This document shows positions 5,952 to 13,366 of a DNA stretch of 13,810 nt, piece by piece; within the stretch, counting starts at the first letter, position 1, and each line of letters opens with the position of its first letter. Below the pieces are notes generated by a model. The model did not search any database and had not been told where the DNA came from. It saw only the letters and a program-made list of their open reading frames with translations. Where the stretch lies: NCBI GenBank assembly GCA_029974875.1, contig JARKQP010000710.1, positions 1 to 13,810 on the forward strand. Reading direction: 5' to 3'. The position numbers were made by a program, and so were the translations under genes. Source of the DNA: Mobilitalea sp. (GTDB lineage Bacteria > Bacillota_A > Clostridia > Lachnospirales > Lachnospiraceae).

Positions 5952-8282
5952 ATGTCGCAGCAGGCTAACAAAGCTTTTAAAAATAATGATAAAGAACATA
6001 AGTCCTTCCTGGAACCGCACTTAGCCTTATTAGGGAAGCACCAGATCTTAGTACGGATTATCTTCTCCGTCCTTATGGTGCTGGTACTTGAAATGCTAAG
6101 CCGGCGTTCCATCCCGGAGGGGTTGGGTTTTATTACGGAAAATCCGCTGATGTTTTTATTTAATACACTGATTGTATTGCTGACCCTTTCACTGTCCATG
6201 ATGTTCTCCAAGCGGAATTTTATGCTGCTGCTAATCGGAGTTATCTGGCTGGTTCTTGGTATTACTAATTTTGTAATCCAATGCTTCCGCTTAACACCCC
6301 TGACCTTCATGGATTTTTATGTATTAAAATCCGTATCCAGTATCTTTCACATGTATGTTGATACCATACGGATGGTTCTACTTGCCATATCGCTTGCCCT
6401 TCTTCTGGCCTTTATGTTTTTGCTATGGAAAAATGCCAAGAGATACCAGAAGCAGATCAGGATGCCAGCTCTTGTCATTGGGATTTCAGGCATGTCCATG
6501 CTGATGCTATCCTCCTTTGCTGTAAGGGTCAGCGCCCTATCGGATGATTTCACCAATCTTCCGGACGCTTATGCGGATTATGGCTTTGCCTATTGCTTTT
6601 CCAACAGCGTGATCGACCGCGGGATTAAAGAGCCGGATGATTATTCCGAATCCAGGATAAATCAGCTGCTAAATGAGATCAATACCGGCTCCGACCAATT
6701 TACAACAGCGTCCGATGCTTCTGTCGCAGCCACGGGGTCTTCCGATGCTTTTACCACAGCAGCCACCGGGTCTTCCGATGAAACTGCCCAGCTTCCTGGT
6801 GTAAATACAGGCTTAGATCCGTCTAACCCAAATACCATTTCCTCTCAGGAAGACTTAAGTGCAGAAGTAAGTTCATATTTGGATATGAACTTAGATTCAA
6901 ATATGGATAAAAGCTTAGGTTCGAGTCTAGATTCGAAGTCTGGTGCGGGGACAGACGATTTAAGCGTAGGAGCAAACGATCTGAACGCGGGGGCAAACAA
7001 TTTGGACGCGGGGATAGACAAGAACGGAGAAAAGAAGCCCAATATTATTATGCTTCAACTGGAATCCTTTCTTGATGCCAACCACTTGGTAAACTACTCC
7101 TTCTCGGAGGATCCGGTTCCTAACTTTACAAGGCTAAAAAAGAACTATTCCTCAGGCTACCTGACGGTTCCCGTCTATGGTGCCGGTACGATAAATACGG
7201 AGTTTGAAGTATTATCCGGTATGAGCATAGACTTTTTTGGCACAAGCGAATATCCCTACCGGACCATTTTACAGTCCACTACCACTGAGAGTATCTGCTA
7301 TAACCTGTCCTCCCTGGGCTACCACAGCTATGTTATACACAATAACACAGGTATTTTCTATAACCGCAACACTATATTTCCAAAGCTGGGCTTTGATAAT
7401 TTTGTGTCCCTGGAATATATGAATGATGTTGAATACACCCCTACCGGCTGGGCTAAGGATAATGTATTGACCGGCCAGATCCTCTCCGCACTGGAAAACG
7501 ATGCGAATAAGGATTTTATTTATACTATTACAGTCCAGTCCCATGGCCAATACCAGGCGCCTGCGGAGGAAAACCAGATTAAAGCCAGCGCCAAGCTGCC
7601 GGATACCAGTGAAGCCTTTCTAGGCCAGGTGGAATACTATGTAAACCAGCTCCATCAGACAGATGCCTTTGTAGGCGAGCTGCTGGATGCACTATCTGCC
7701 TATGAGGAGCCCACCGTGGTCGTAATGTTCGGTGACCATCAGCCTCCATTGGACTTTGATGAAACGGATCTGGCCAATAATAATAAATTCCAGACAGAGT
7801 ATGTGGTATGGAGCAATTATCCAATGGATAACCAAAAGCTGGATCTGTCTGCTTACCAGCTAAGCGCCTATGTCATGAGCCGGGTAGGCTATGATAACGG
7901 ATTGCTCACAAAATTCCACCAGCGCTGTGTTGACAGCCCTAATTACAAGGATGAGCTCCTGCTCCTGCAGTATGATATGCTATATGGAAAGCAGTTCGTT
8001 TTTCACGGGGTAAACCCATACCAGGAAAAGGTCATGAAAATGGGTATTAAGGATCCGCGTGTTACGGCTATGGAGCCGGGCGGGGATGTCCTGTATATCT
8101 ATGGTGAGAATTTCACCCCCTGGAGCGTGGTCCGAATCGATGAAAATGCAAAGGACACTACCTTTATCAATCCAAATACCCTGTCCATCCCCTATGAGGA
8201 ATTTGAAAATCCGACGGTTATCGTGGCACAGGAAGCGGAGGGCAGCACGATCCTAAGCCAAAGCCAGCCATGGACGAAATAA
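5952..8282 (+). CDS. LTA-synthase-like membrane sulfatase with repeat-rich linker and C-terminal IPT/TIG-like domain
   Basis: Polytopic membrane enzyme of the LtaS/alkaline-phosphatase fold, a group that transfers phosphoglycerol or related head groups to surface polymers outside the membrane. Five helices (about 31-49, 64-85, 90-109, 141-158, 171-191) precede an extracellular domain. Metal and catalytic residues are in place: E371 in L-E-S-F, nucleophile T413 in G-A-G-T-I-N-T-E-F-E, H531 in Q-S-H-G-Q-Y, and D595-H596 in F-G-D-H-Q-P. Unusual parts are a Ser/Asp/Asn/Gly-rich linker (about 230-362) with short tandem repeats, and residues about 699-765, where Y-I-Y-G-E-N-F-T-P-W-S-V-V resembles an IPT/TIG domain. 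At 776 residues it is longer than typical LtaS (about 650). The start is uncertain: ATG 5952 has only a weak AAAGTGGG, and GTG 5922 has no site. The exact polymer is not known. Confidence 0.8.
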   Translation: MSQQANKAFKNNDKEHKSFLEPHLALLGKHQILVRIIFSVLMVLVLEMLSRRSIPEGLGFITENPLMFLFNTLIVLLTLSLSMMFSKRNFMLLLIGVIWLVLGITNFVIQCFRLTPLTFMDFYVLKSVSSIFHMYVDTIRMVLLAISLALLLAFMFLLWKNAKRYQKQIRMPALVIGISGMSMLMLSSFAVRVSALSDDFTNLPDAYADYGFAYCFSNSVIDRGIKEPDDYSESRINQLLNEINTGSDQFTTASDASVAATGSSDAFTTAATGSSDETAQLPGVNTGLDPSNPNTISSQEDLSAEVSSYLDMNLDSNMDKSLGSSLDSKSGAGTDDLSVGANDLNAGANNLDAGIDKNGEKKPNIIMLQLESFLDANHLVNYSFSEDPVPNFTRLKKNYSSGYLTVPVYGAGTINTEFEVLSGMSIDFFGTSEYPYRTILQSTTTESICYNLSSLGYHSYVIHNNTGIFYNRNTIFPKLGFDNFVSLEYMNDVEYTPTGWAKDNVLTGQILSALENDANKDFIYTITVQSHGQYQAPAEENQIKASAKLPDTSEAFLGQVEYYVNQLHQTDAFVGELLDALSAYEEPTVVVMFGDHQPPLDFDETDLANNNKFQTEYVVWSNYPMDNQKLDLSAYQLSAYVMSRVGYDNGLLTKFHQRCVDSPNYKDELLLLQYDMLYGKQFVFHGVNPYQEKVMKMGIKDPRVTAMEPGGDVLYIYGENFTPWSVVRIDENAKDTTFINPNTLSIPYEEFENPTVIVAQEAEGSTILSQSQPWTK
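6726..6780 (+). repeat. Direct repeat inside the sulfatase linker (22 bases, spacing 33)
   Basis: Positions 6726-6747 and 6759-6780 agree at 21 of 22 bases and encode A-A-T-G-S-S-D twice. The 33-base spacing keeps the reading frame, so the region can lengthen or shorten by slippage without breaking the gene. Confidence 0.85.
6948..7010 (+). repeat. Tandem 21-base repeat inside the sulfatase linker (three units)
   Basis: Units at 6948-6968, 6969-6989 and 6990-7010 encode G-T-D-D-L-S-V, G-A-N-D-L-N-A and G-A-N-N-L-D-A; a decayed fourth begins at 7011. The second and third are most alike in DNA. The heptad is glycine- and Asp/Asn-rich, typical of a flexible spacer outside the cell. Confidence 0.8.
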
Positions 8283-8332
8283 CATGGAGCTGTCCCGAAA
8301 ACACTGTGCAGCGATAACCCAAAGCAAGCATC

Positions 8333-8438
8333 TAAAGAGGGTGTTGCAAAATAGAAAAAACATACCATATATTACAGATATCAGAGAATAATCCTGTAAT
8401 ATATGGTATGGAATTTTCTTTTTGCAACACCCTCTTTA
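8333..8438. terminator. 106-base double-stem palindrome, bidirectional terminator, possibly a MITE-like element
   Basis: Two 45-base arms (8333-8377 and 8394-8438) surround a 16-base loop. They pair perfectly over an outer stem of 19 bases and an inner stem of 17 bases, split by a nine-base unpaired A/T-rich segment. On the plus strand the inner stem is followed by GAATTTTCTTTTT and on the minus strand by TTTTTTC, so the inner part is a good intrinsic terminator in both directions. It lies between convergent genes, ending two bases from the dehydratase stop. The extra outer stem, starting TAAAGAGGGTGTTGC, is more than a terminator needs and looks like terminal inverted repeats. Confidence 0.85.
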
Positions 8439-8440
8439 AA

Positions 8441-10225
8441 TCACTCCATATATGCCCCTTTCATGGGACTTGTTGCATGCTGGGTATAAAGCTTTAATAA
8501 CCCTCTTGTATACTTACTTTTAAATTCCCTTAAATTCCTTCTTCTTTCTTCCAGTATGGCATCCATTTCTTCTAAAGTTTTCTCCGTCCCTTTTACACCG
8601 ATGATATTTAACCTGCGTGCTCCTACATCAAGTTCAATAATATCCCCTTCCTCTACCAGTGCAATCGGTCCTCCTGTCGCCGCTTCAGGAGATACATGCC
8701 CCACGATAGGCCCCCTGGAAGCGCCTGAAAATCTTCCGTCCGTAATTAACGCAACGCTGGCTGCCAGCTCCGGATCCGAGCAAATGGCCTCACCTGTATA
8801 AAACATCTCCGGCATTCCGCTTCCTCTTGGTCCCTCGTACCGGATAAATACTGCATCACCCGGCTTAATTTTCCCTTTAAAAATAGCTTCGATGGCTTCT
8901 TCTTCACTGTCAAAGGGCTTCGCATTCAACTTTGCCTGAAACATATTCGCAGGGCAGGCCGTGTGCTTGATCACAGCTCCTTCCGGCGCAAGGTTGCCTT
9001 TTAAAATGGCAATGCTGCCATCCACTCCAATCGCCTGGTTAAACTCACGTATGATCTCGGTGCGTTTAATTTCCCTCCCTATCAGCTTGCCTTTCTCAGC
9101 CAATATTTCATCACAATGTTCATAAAAGCCGTTCTTTTTCAAGTCCTCCAGATTTTCTCCCAGTGTTTTACCCGTAACCGTCATGACATCCAGATGAAGC
9201 ATGTCTTTAATTTCTTCCATGATACGGGGAACTCCTCCCGCATAATAGAAATATTGTGCCGGCCAATCCCCTGCCGGTCTTACATTTAAAAGATAATGTG
9301 CGCCTCTATGTAAGCGGTCAAATGTATCCGCATCGATATCAAATCCAAATTCATGGGCAATGGCGGATATATGCATAACTGCATTGGTAGAACCCGAAAT
9401 TGCTGCATGTACCATGATGGCATTTTCAAAACTCTTCATAGTAACGATATCATCCGCTGTGATGTTTTGCTCCACCAGCTTCATAATTTGAACTCCCGCA
9501 GCATAGGCTGCCTGCTTTAATTCAGGAGCCAGGGCCGGCATAACTGCCGTACCGGGAAGCATCAGCCCCAAAGCCTCTGCCATTACCTGCATCGTGGCCG
9601 CTGTACCCATAAAGGAGCAGGCGCCGCAGCTTGGACAGGCATTATGCTTGTAAAAGGTAAGCTGTTCATCAGGAATCTCACCGCGCTCATGCATTGCGGA
9701 AAACTTCCCGATCTGCTCCAGTGTCAGCAATTCATTAATGGCACAGCCCGGATCATTTACAACATATTCCTCCTTCATAACGGCAGCTTCCATAACTCCG
9801 CCACTGACTACAATGGCACTCATGTCTTTAAGCCGGCCGATACTCATAAGCATAGCCGGTACACCCTTATCACAGCTTGCAATAAAGACGCCGCCATCAA
9901 ATGTAACGGAATTCACCTGCGCCTCCACTAAGTTAGCAATTGCTTCCCTGTGGGCCAAGGAGTAGTTGATTCCATCATGCCCCTGGGCCATTCCGTCACA
10001 CATATCCGTTGCAAAATATCTGGCTGCTTTTCCTCCCTCTGTATTTACAGCCTTGACAGCTTCCTCTATAAAATGATCCAGATGGGTAGAACCCGGATGA
10101 CTGTTTCCATAAGTGCTTTCTATTATAATCTGAGGTTTTTCAAGATCCTTGACCGTCCATCCCATTCCCATTTTTAAAGGATCCATTTCGGGGGCTATTT
10201 TTCTAACCTTTTGACTTTTTAACAT
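8441..10225 (-). CDS. IlvD/Edd-family dehydratase, probable sugar-acid (aldonate) dehydratase
   Basis: Iron-sulfur dehydratase of the IlvD/Edd family, 594 residues. Conserved blocks include M-C76-D-G-M-A-Q-G-H, S-C118-D-K120-G-V-P (cluster ligand and Mg-site lysine), C197-P-S-C-G-A-C203-S-F-M-G-T-A-A-T and, near the end, G-R-F-S-G-A-S-R-G. The N-terminal position that holds a cluster cysteine in dihydroxy-acid dehydratases (P-C-N-x-H-L) reads P-G-S-T-H-L here, while C76-D-G matches the 6-phosphogluconate dehydratase pattern. Together with the GxCxFxGTA block this points to the Edd/YjhG side, not to branched-chain amino acid synthesis. The reaction would be aldonate to 2-keto-3-deoxyaldonate. 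The ATG follows AAGGAG at seven bases; the GntR gene ends 11 bases upstream, so they share a transcript. The substrate is not determined; annotation pipelines may label it ilvD. Confidence 0.85.
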   Translation of the reverse strand: MLKSQKVRKIAPEMDPLKMGMGWTVKDLEKPQIIIESTYGNSHPGSTHLDHFIEEAVKAVNTEGGKAARYFATDMCDGMAQGHDGINYSLAHREAIANLVEAQVNSVTFDGGVFIASCDKGVPAMLMSIGRLKDMSAIVVSGGVMEAAVMKEEYVVNDPGCAINELLTLEQIGKFSAMHERGEIPDEQLTFYKHNACPSCGACSFMGTAATMQVMAEALGLMLPGTAVMPALAPELKQAAYAAGVQIMKLVEQNITADDIVTMKSFENAIMVHAAISGSTNAVMHISAIAHEFGFDIDADTFDRLHRGAHYLLNVRPAGDWPAQYFYYAGGVPRIMEEIKDMLHLDVMTVTGKTLGENLEDLKKNGFYEHCDEILAEKGKLIGREIKRTEIIREFNQAIGVDGSIAILKGNLAPEGAVIKHTACPANMFQAKLNAKPFDSEEEAIEAIFKGKIKPGDAVFIRYEGPRGSGMPEMFYTGEAICSDPELAASVALITDGRFSGASRGPIVGHVSPEAATGGPIALVEEGDIIELDVGARRLNIIGVKGTEKTLEEMDAILEERRRNLREFKSKYTRGLLKLYTQHATSPMKGAYME

Positions 10226-10236
10226 GTTTATACTCC

Positions 10237-10947
10237 TTATGTCCTTAAGTTACTCATATCCTTAATCTCTTTAATCTTATCCCTATTATAAATAATATGC
10301 ATCAGCATAGCTGTCTTCGCTCCAATGGAATCACGATCCTGTATCGCGCGGGTAATTGCCCTATGGGTGTTTATCGTCTCTGTTTTTAAGGTTTTATGAG
10401 TTACATTTACAAACAACAGCACTGCAGTATCAATAATAGGAATTAGATGCTCCATCACCAAATTTTTAGAGCATCTTGCCACGTAGGAATGAAATTCTAT
10501 ATCTTCCTTTATATAGGGTTCATCCCTTAGCATCTTTTCTTCCACAATATTGCATAGGCGTATCAGCTTTTCAATATCCTCCTCCGTAGCATTTAAAGCT
10601 GCAAGCGCAGCTATTTCAGGCTCCAGAATTAATCTGACATTGACAAGATCCATTGCTAAAGAAATTTTATCGTCGATTCCACGCAGGTGAAGGGGATCAT
10701 CATCAAGGGGGATGGGGCTTGCCACATAGGTTCCCGACCCATGGCGGACCTCCAAAACGCCTCTTGCCACCAGCAGCTTTACCGCTTCCCTCAGGGTACT
10801 TCTTCCCACGCCAAATTTCTCTGCCAGAGCAAATTCATTGGGCAGCTTCTTCCCCGGTTCTATCTTTTCTTTTGCGATATAGTCAAGAATCTGGTCCTCT
10901 ATCTGTTCCGTTAATAATCTTTCTTTATAATCCGCAAACCCATACAT
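10237..10947 (-). CDS. GntR-family transcriptional regulator, FadR subfamily (FCD domain)
   Basis: A 236-residue regulator. Residues 8-78 form the winged helix typical of GntR proteins, with L-P-N-E-F-A-L-A-E-K-F-G-V-G-R-S-T-L-R-E-A as recognition region and H-G-S-G-T-Y-V closing the wing. Residues about 95-225 are an FCD effector domain; its metal/ligand residues D149, H153, H195 and H217 are present, together with R105. Such regulators are commonly repressors released by a sugar acid or its product, fitting the permease and dehydratase genes around it. The ATG at 10947 follows GGAG by seven bases, lies two bases after the stop of the upstream gene and 11 bases before the dehydratase is reached, so it is part of the operon it presumably controls. 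Confidence 0.92.
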   Translation of the reverse strand: MYGFADYKERLLTEQIEDQILDYIAKEKIEPGKKLPNEFALAEKFGVGRSTLREAVKLLVARGVLEVRHGSGTYVASPIPLDDDPLHLRGIDDKISLAMDLVNVRLILEPEIAALAALNATEEDIEKLIRLCNIVEEKMLRDEPYIKEDIEFHSYVARCSKNLVMEHLIPIIDTAVLLFVNVTHKTLKTETINTHRAITRAIQDRDSIGAKTAMLMHIIYNRDKIKEIKDMSNLRT

Positions 10948-10949
10948 AT

Positions 10950-11720
10950 TCAGACTCCTATATTCCTTACCAGAAAATGCTGATTACCGTGTTCTAAAAC
11001 ATAATCTATTACTTGCTTTCCTTCTTCTTTTTTTCCGGTTCTTTGGTACAGCTCCACTAAATATCTGCTCACATTTATCTTATGTAAAATGGATTTAGAG
11101 CTAAGGTAGTCCTTTTCCAGCACATCCAGATACTCATTGTTTCCCTTCGCCGTTTCCAGGCATGCTTGCTGGTATGCCAAAGTCTTCTGTAATCTTAGTT
11201 TCTTATCCTTATTGTTCTCCGTACTGACCGCCTGCTTCAAATCAGATATCGCAGCGGAGGCGGCCTTTATCTCATTGCTCTGGATTAAAGCGGCAATGAG
11301 GTTAGATGAAAACTCCATACTTGAGCCAAACCGTTTGGCCAGGGGCATATTTTGGTTTAAAATATCCTTAGCCCTATCAAAGGCTCCTGCCGCCAGATAC
11401 CCATTTGACAGATGCAATGCCAGCAGGCACTTCTCTTTTTTAGAAATTCTTGCCTGAAGCAGCTTTTCACCCTCTAAGATAAATCTGTCAACCTCTAAAC
11501 TCCCGTATAGGAGCAGCAAAACCTCCTGGTACTTCTTATATGATACTACTTTTCCAATATAAAAGGCAATATATACAGATATTACAGGGACAAGCAGATA
11601 GGCCATCTGAGGCTTTATATTATTTTCAAAAAGTAAGGTCCAAATCATATAACCTGCCACTGTTAATATAATGCTCCATATTATAGCCGCATTCCTGCTT
11701 TTCTTAAAATAAAAAATCAT
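10950..11720 (-). CDS. Two-helix membrane protein with a TPR-like cytoplasmic domain, function unknown
   Basis: A 256-residue protein with two N-terminal membrane helices (about 12-29 and 40-57) in a basic-start layout, followed by about 190 residues of helix pairs. Alternating small/aromatic residues such as L-H-L-S-N-G-Y-L-A-A-G-A-F-D-R-A (about 102-117) and Y-L-V-E-L-Y-Q-R-T-G-K-K-E-E-G (about 220-234) are typical of TPR repeats. TPR domains usually bind other proteins. It starts at ATG 11720 with an excellent AGGAGG site and ends two bases before the GntR start, whose ribosome binding site lies in its last codons, so the two are translationally coupled. I do not recognise a family. It is not a normal part of aldonate operons; it may be a sensor or partner for the regulator or permease, or an unrelated passenger. 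Confidence 0.65.
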   Translation of the reverse strand: MIFYFKKSRNAAIIWSIILTVAGYMIWTLLFENNIKPQMAYLLVPVISVYIAFYIGKVVSYKKYQEVLLLLYGSLEVDRFILEGEKLLQARISKKEKCLLALHLSNGYLAAGAFDRAKDILNQNMPLAKRFGSSMEFSSNLIAALIQSNEIKAASAAISDLKQAVSTENNKDKKLRLQKTLAYQQACLETAKGNNEYLDVLEKDYLSSKSILHKINVSRYLVELYQRTGKKEEGKQVIDYVLEHGNQHFLVRNIGV

Positions 11721-11917
11721 ATGTTCCTCCTGGTTACCCTATCACTTGACTCCGGCTTTTTTACTAATTGCAGAAAGGCTGGAGGGCGCTGCATATCAAG
11801 GCGCAACACCCTCTTCTCCATCCCTTTCTTTATATTTCCTAACTTCTAAACCCGATAACCGTTATTCTTCCTCCTAAAATACGGAGCACATCCTAAAAAT
11901 TTTAATGCTTATCCTGA
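11721..11917. other. Gap between permease and TPR-protein genes
   Basis: This 197-base gap in an otherwise tight leftward cluster holds the palindrome at 11782-11813, a short inverted repeat ATAAC-c-GTTAT (11855-11865), and GGTTACC (11732-11738) beside the ribosome binding site of the TPR gene. No convincing promoter or intrinsic terminator is seen, so read-through from the permease gene is possible. An AGGAGG at 11871-11876 (minus strand) is not followed by a usable start codon. Confidence 0.4.
11782..11813 (-). repeat. Small palindrome related to the outer stem of the 8333-8438 element
   Basis: On the minus strand GAGGGUGUUGC (11803-11813) pairs with GCAGCGCCCUC (11782-11792) over 11 positions, two of them G-U wobbles, around a ten-base loop. 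The 13 bases GCAACACCCTCTT also occur at the right end of the palindrome at 8333-8438. No T-run follows, so it should not terminate strongly. Confidence 0.5.
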
Positions 11918-13351
11918 TTAAATAATTCCTGTTAAAGAAATAAGAACCAGGCAGACAAAGGCTAGTACCCCGCCAATTGCATTCGTAGTGGTAAAGTATT
12001 TGAGTCCCTGCTTTGTATCAAAGCCATAAAGGGAGGTAAAAATCCAGAACCCGCTGTTATTTACATGCCAGCCAACCATGGAGCCTGCACCGATTGCCAG
12101 TGCTGCCACAACAGGGCTAATTGTAAGCATCGGTAAAAGCTCAACCATAAGTGCCGCTGCCGTCATGGAAGCAGTTGTCATGGAACCGCATACGGTCATT
12201 AAAATCGCTGCCAATAAAAAGGGAACTAAAATAGACGGGAAATTGGTATCAGCAATGGATTTTCCGATTATGGAAATCGCTTCGTTCTCTCTTAAGATAC
12301 CTCCCATAGCGCCGCCCATGGCAGTAATTAACAATGCTCCGATGGCAATTTTCAATGCCCTTCCTACCCAGTTTCCAAAAACAATTTCAGTCCAGGAGCT
12401 TTTTTCTGTTAATTCAGCTTCCCCTGTTGCAGCATTGGCTTTTGATATAACCTTGCCCTTCCTGCCAAATACCAGGAATCCAAGGGCAAGAATACCACAG
12501 AATAACGCTAAAACCGTGTCACCGAAGACCGTGTAGAATTTATACGCACCACTGCCTTCCTCTGTCAGTAATTTACCGATAGAACCAATTGCAATCATAA
12601 CTGCAGGTAATAAAAGGGGAACGAAGGAAGCAAATGCATTAGGAGCATTATCCTCTTTAATTAAAAGAGCCTCAACAGAGGTATTATCCTCAACTGCTTC
12701 AATTCCTTCCGTGTAATCTGCCAGCGGCTCAATGTATTCACATTTTGCATAGATAGGAGAAAGAATAAGATAACCAATTGCAAAGGAAAATACACTGCAC
12801 ACAAGACCCCAGAGGATTACGGTACCTACATCTGCACCTAACATTATGGAAACTGCCAATATTCCAGGTGTTGGAGGAACTAAACCATGAGTTAAGGTCA
12901 ATCCAAGATTAACAAATGGGGCAACCTGCTGCATACCCATTTTTTTACGCTTCGCTAAGATTGCAGAAATCGGAGCATTTAAAATAATGGCAATATCTCC
13001 GAAAACCGGAATACTCATTATAAAGCCGGTAAGAGACGGTGCTAATTCAAGTCTCTTTCCCCTAAAGAGTTTTATAAAGAAGTTTACAATGCTGGAAGCT
13101 GCCCCTGTATCGGAAATACCCGATGCAAGCATAGCTCCGAATATAATCATAATACCTATACTTCCCAAAGTCGAACCAAAATAATTCTTAATAGCAGCAA
13201 AGGTATCGGTAATCGATACACCGGATGCCAATCCTATAAAGGTCGCTGTAATAAACAATGTCATAACAGGATGCATTTTAAATTTTAACGTCAGTACTGT
13301 AAGTATAACAATAGCTATAATTAGCACTATTATAAACGTCATAGGTGTCAT
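11918..13351 (-). CDS. GntP-family gluconate/aldonate:proton symporter
   Basis: A 477-residue permease with about 12-14 hydrophobic helices, the size of GntP/GntT-type proteins that import gluconate or related sugar acids with protons. Characteristic family stretches are visible: I-M-I-I-F-G-A-M-L-A-S-G-I-S-D-T-G-A-A early, S-I-P-V-F-G-D-I-A-I-I-L-N-A-P in the middle, G-L-V-P-P-T-P-G-I-L-A, and A-G-S-M-V-G-W-H-V-N-N-S-G-F-W near the end. The hydrophilic, acidic loop around 210-235 is the usual central cytoplasmic segment. The ATG at 13351 follows AAAGGGG by eight bases and lies 15 bases after the stop of the isomerase gene, so both share a transcript. Together with the dehydratase and GntR regulator it indicates uptake and use of a sugar acid; gluconate, galactonate or a pentonate are all possible. 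Confidence 0.92.
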   Translation of the reverse strand: MTPMTFIIVLIIAIVILTVLTLKFKMHPVMTLFITATFIGLASGVSITDTFAAIKNYFGSTLGSIGIMIIFGAMLASGISDTGAASSIVNFFIKLFRGKRLELAPSLTGFIMSIPVFGDIAIILNAPISAILAKRKKMGMQQVAPFVNLGLTLTHGLVPPTPGILAVSIMLGADVGTVILWGLVCSVFSFAIGYLILSPIYAKCEYIEPLADYTEGIEAVEDNTSVEALLIKEDNAPNAFASFVPLLLPAVMIAIGSIGKLLTEEGSGAYKFYTVFGDTVLALFCGILALGFLVFGRKGKVISKANAATGEAELTEKSSWTEIVFGNWVGRALKIAIGALLITAMGGAMGGILRENEAISIIGKSIADTNFPSILVPFLLAAILMTVCGSMTTASMTAAALMVELLPMLTISPVVAALAIGAGSMVGWHVNNSGFWIFTSLYGFDTKQGLKYFTTTNAIGGVLAFVCLVLISLTGII

Positions 13352-13366
13352 GCTATGTTCCCCTTT

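Noticed and set aside
5636..6310. A 224-residue leftward frame opposite the sulfatase start
   Set aside because: It overlaps the rightward promoter and the antisense of a well-supported membrane region; its sequence has no recognisable domain.
11732..11738. GGTTACC next to the TPR-gene ribosome binding site as a GntR half-site
   Set aside because: Seven bases that match only part of a loose consensus occur by chance; no symmetric extension is present.
11855..11865. ATAAC-c-GTTAT as an operator of the GntR regulator
   Set aside because: It is too short, does not show the usual GGT/ACC core of FadR-subfamily sites, and no second copy near a promoter was seen.
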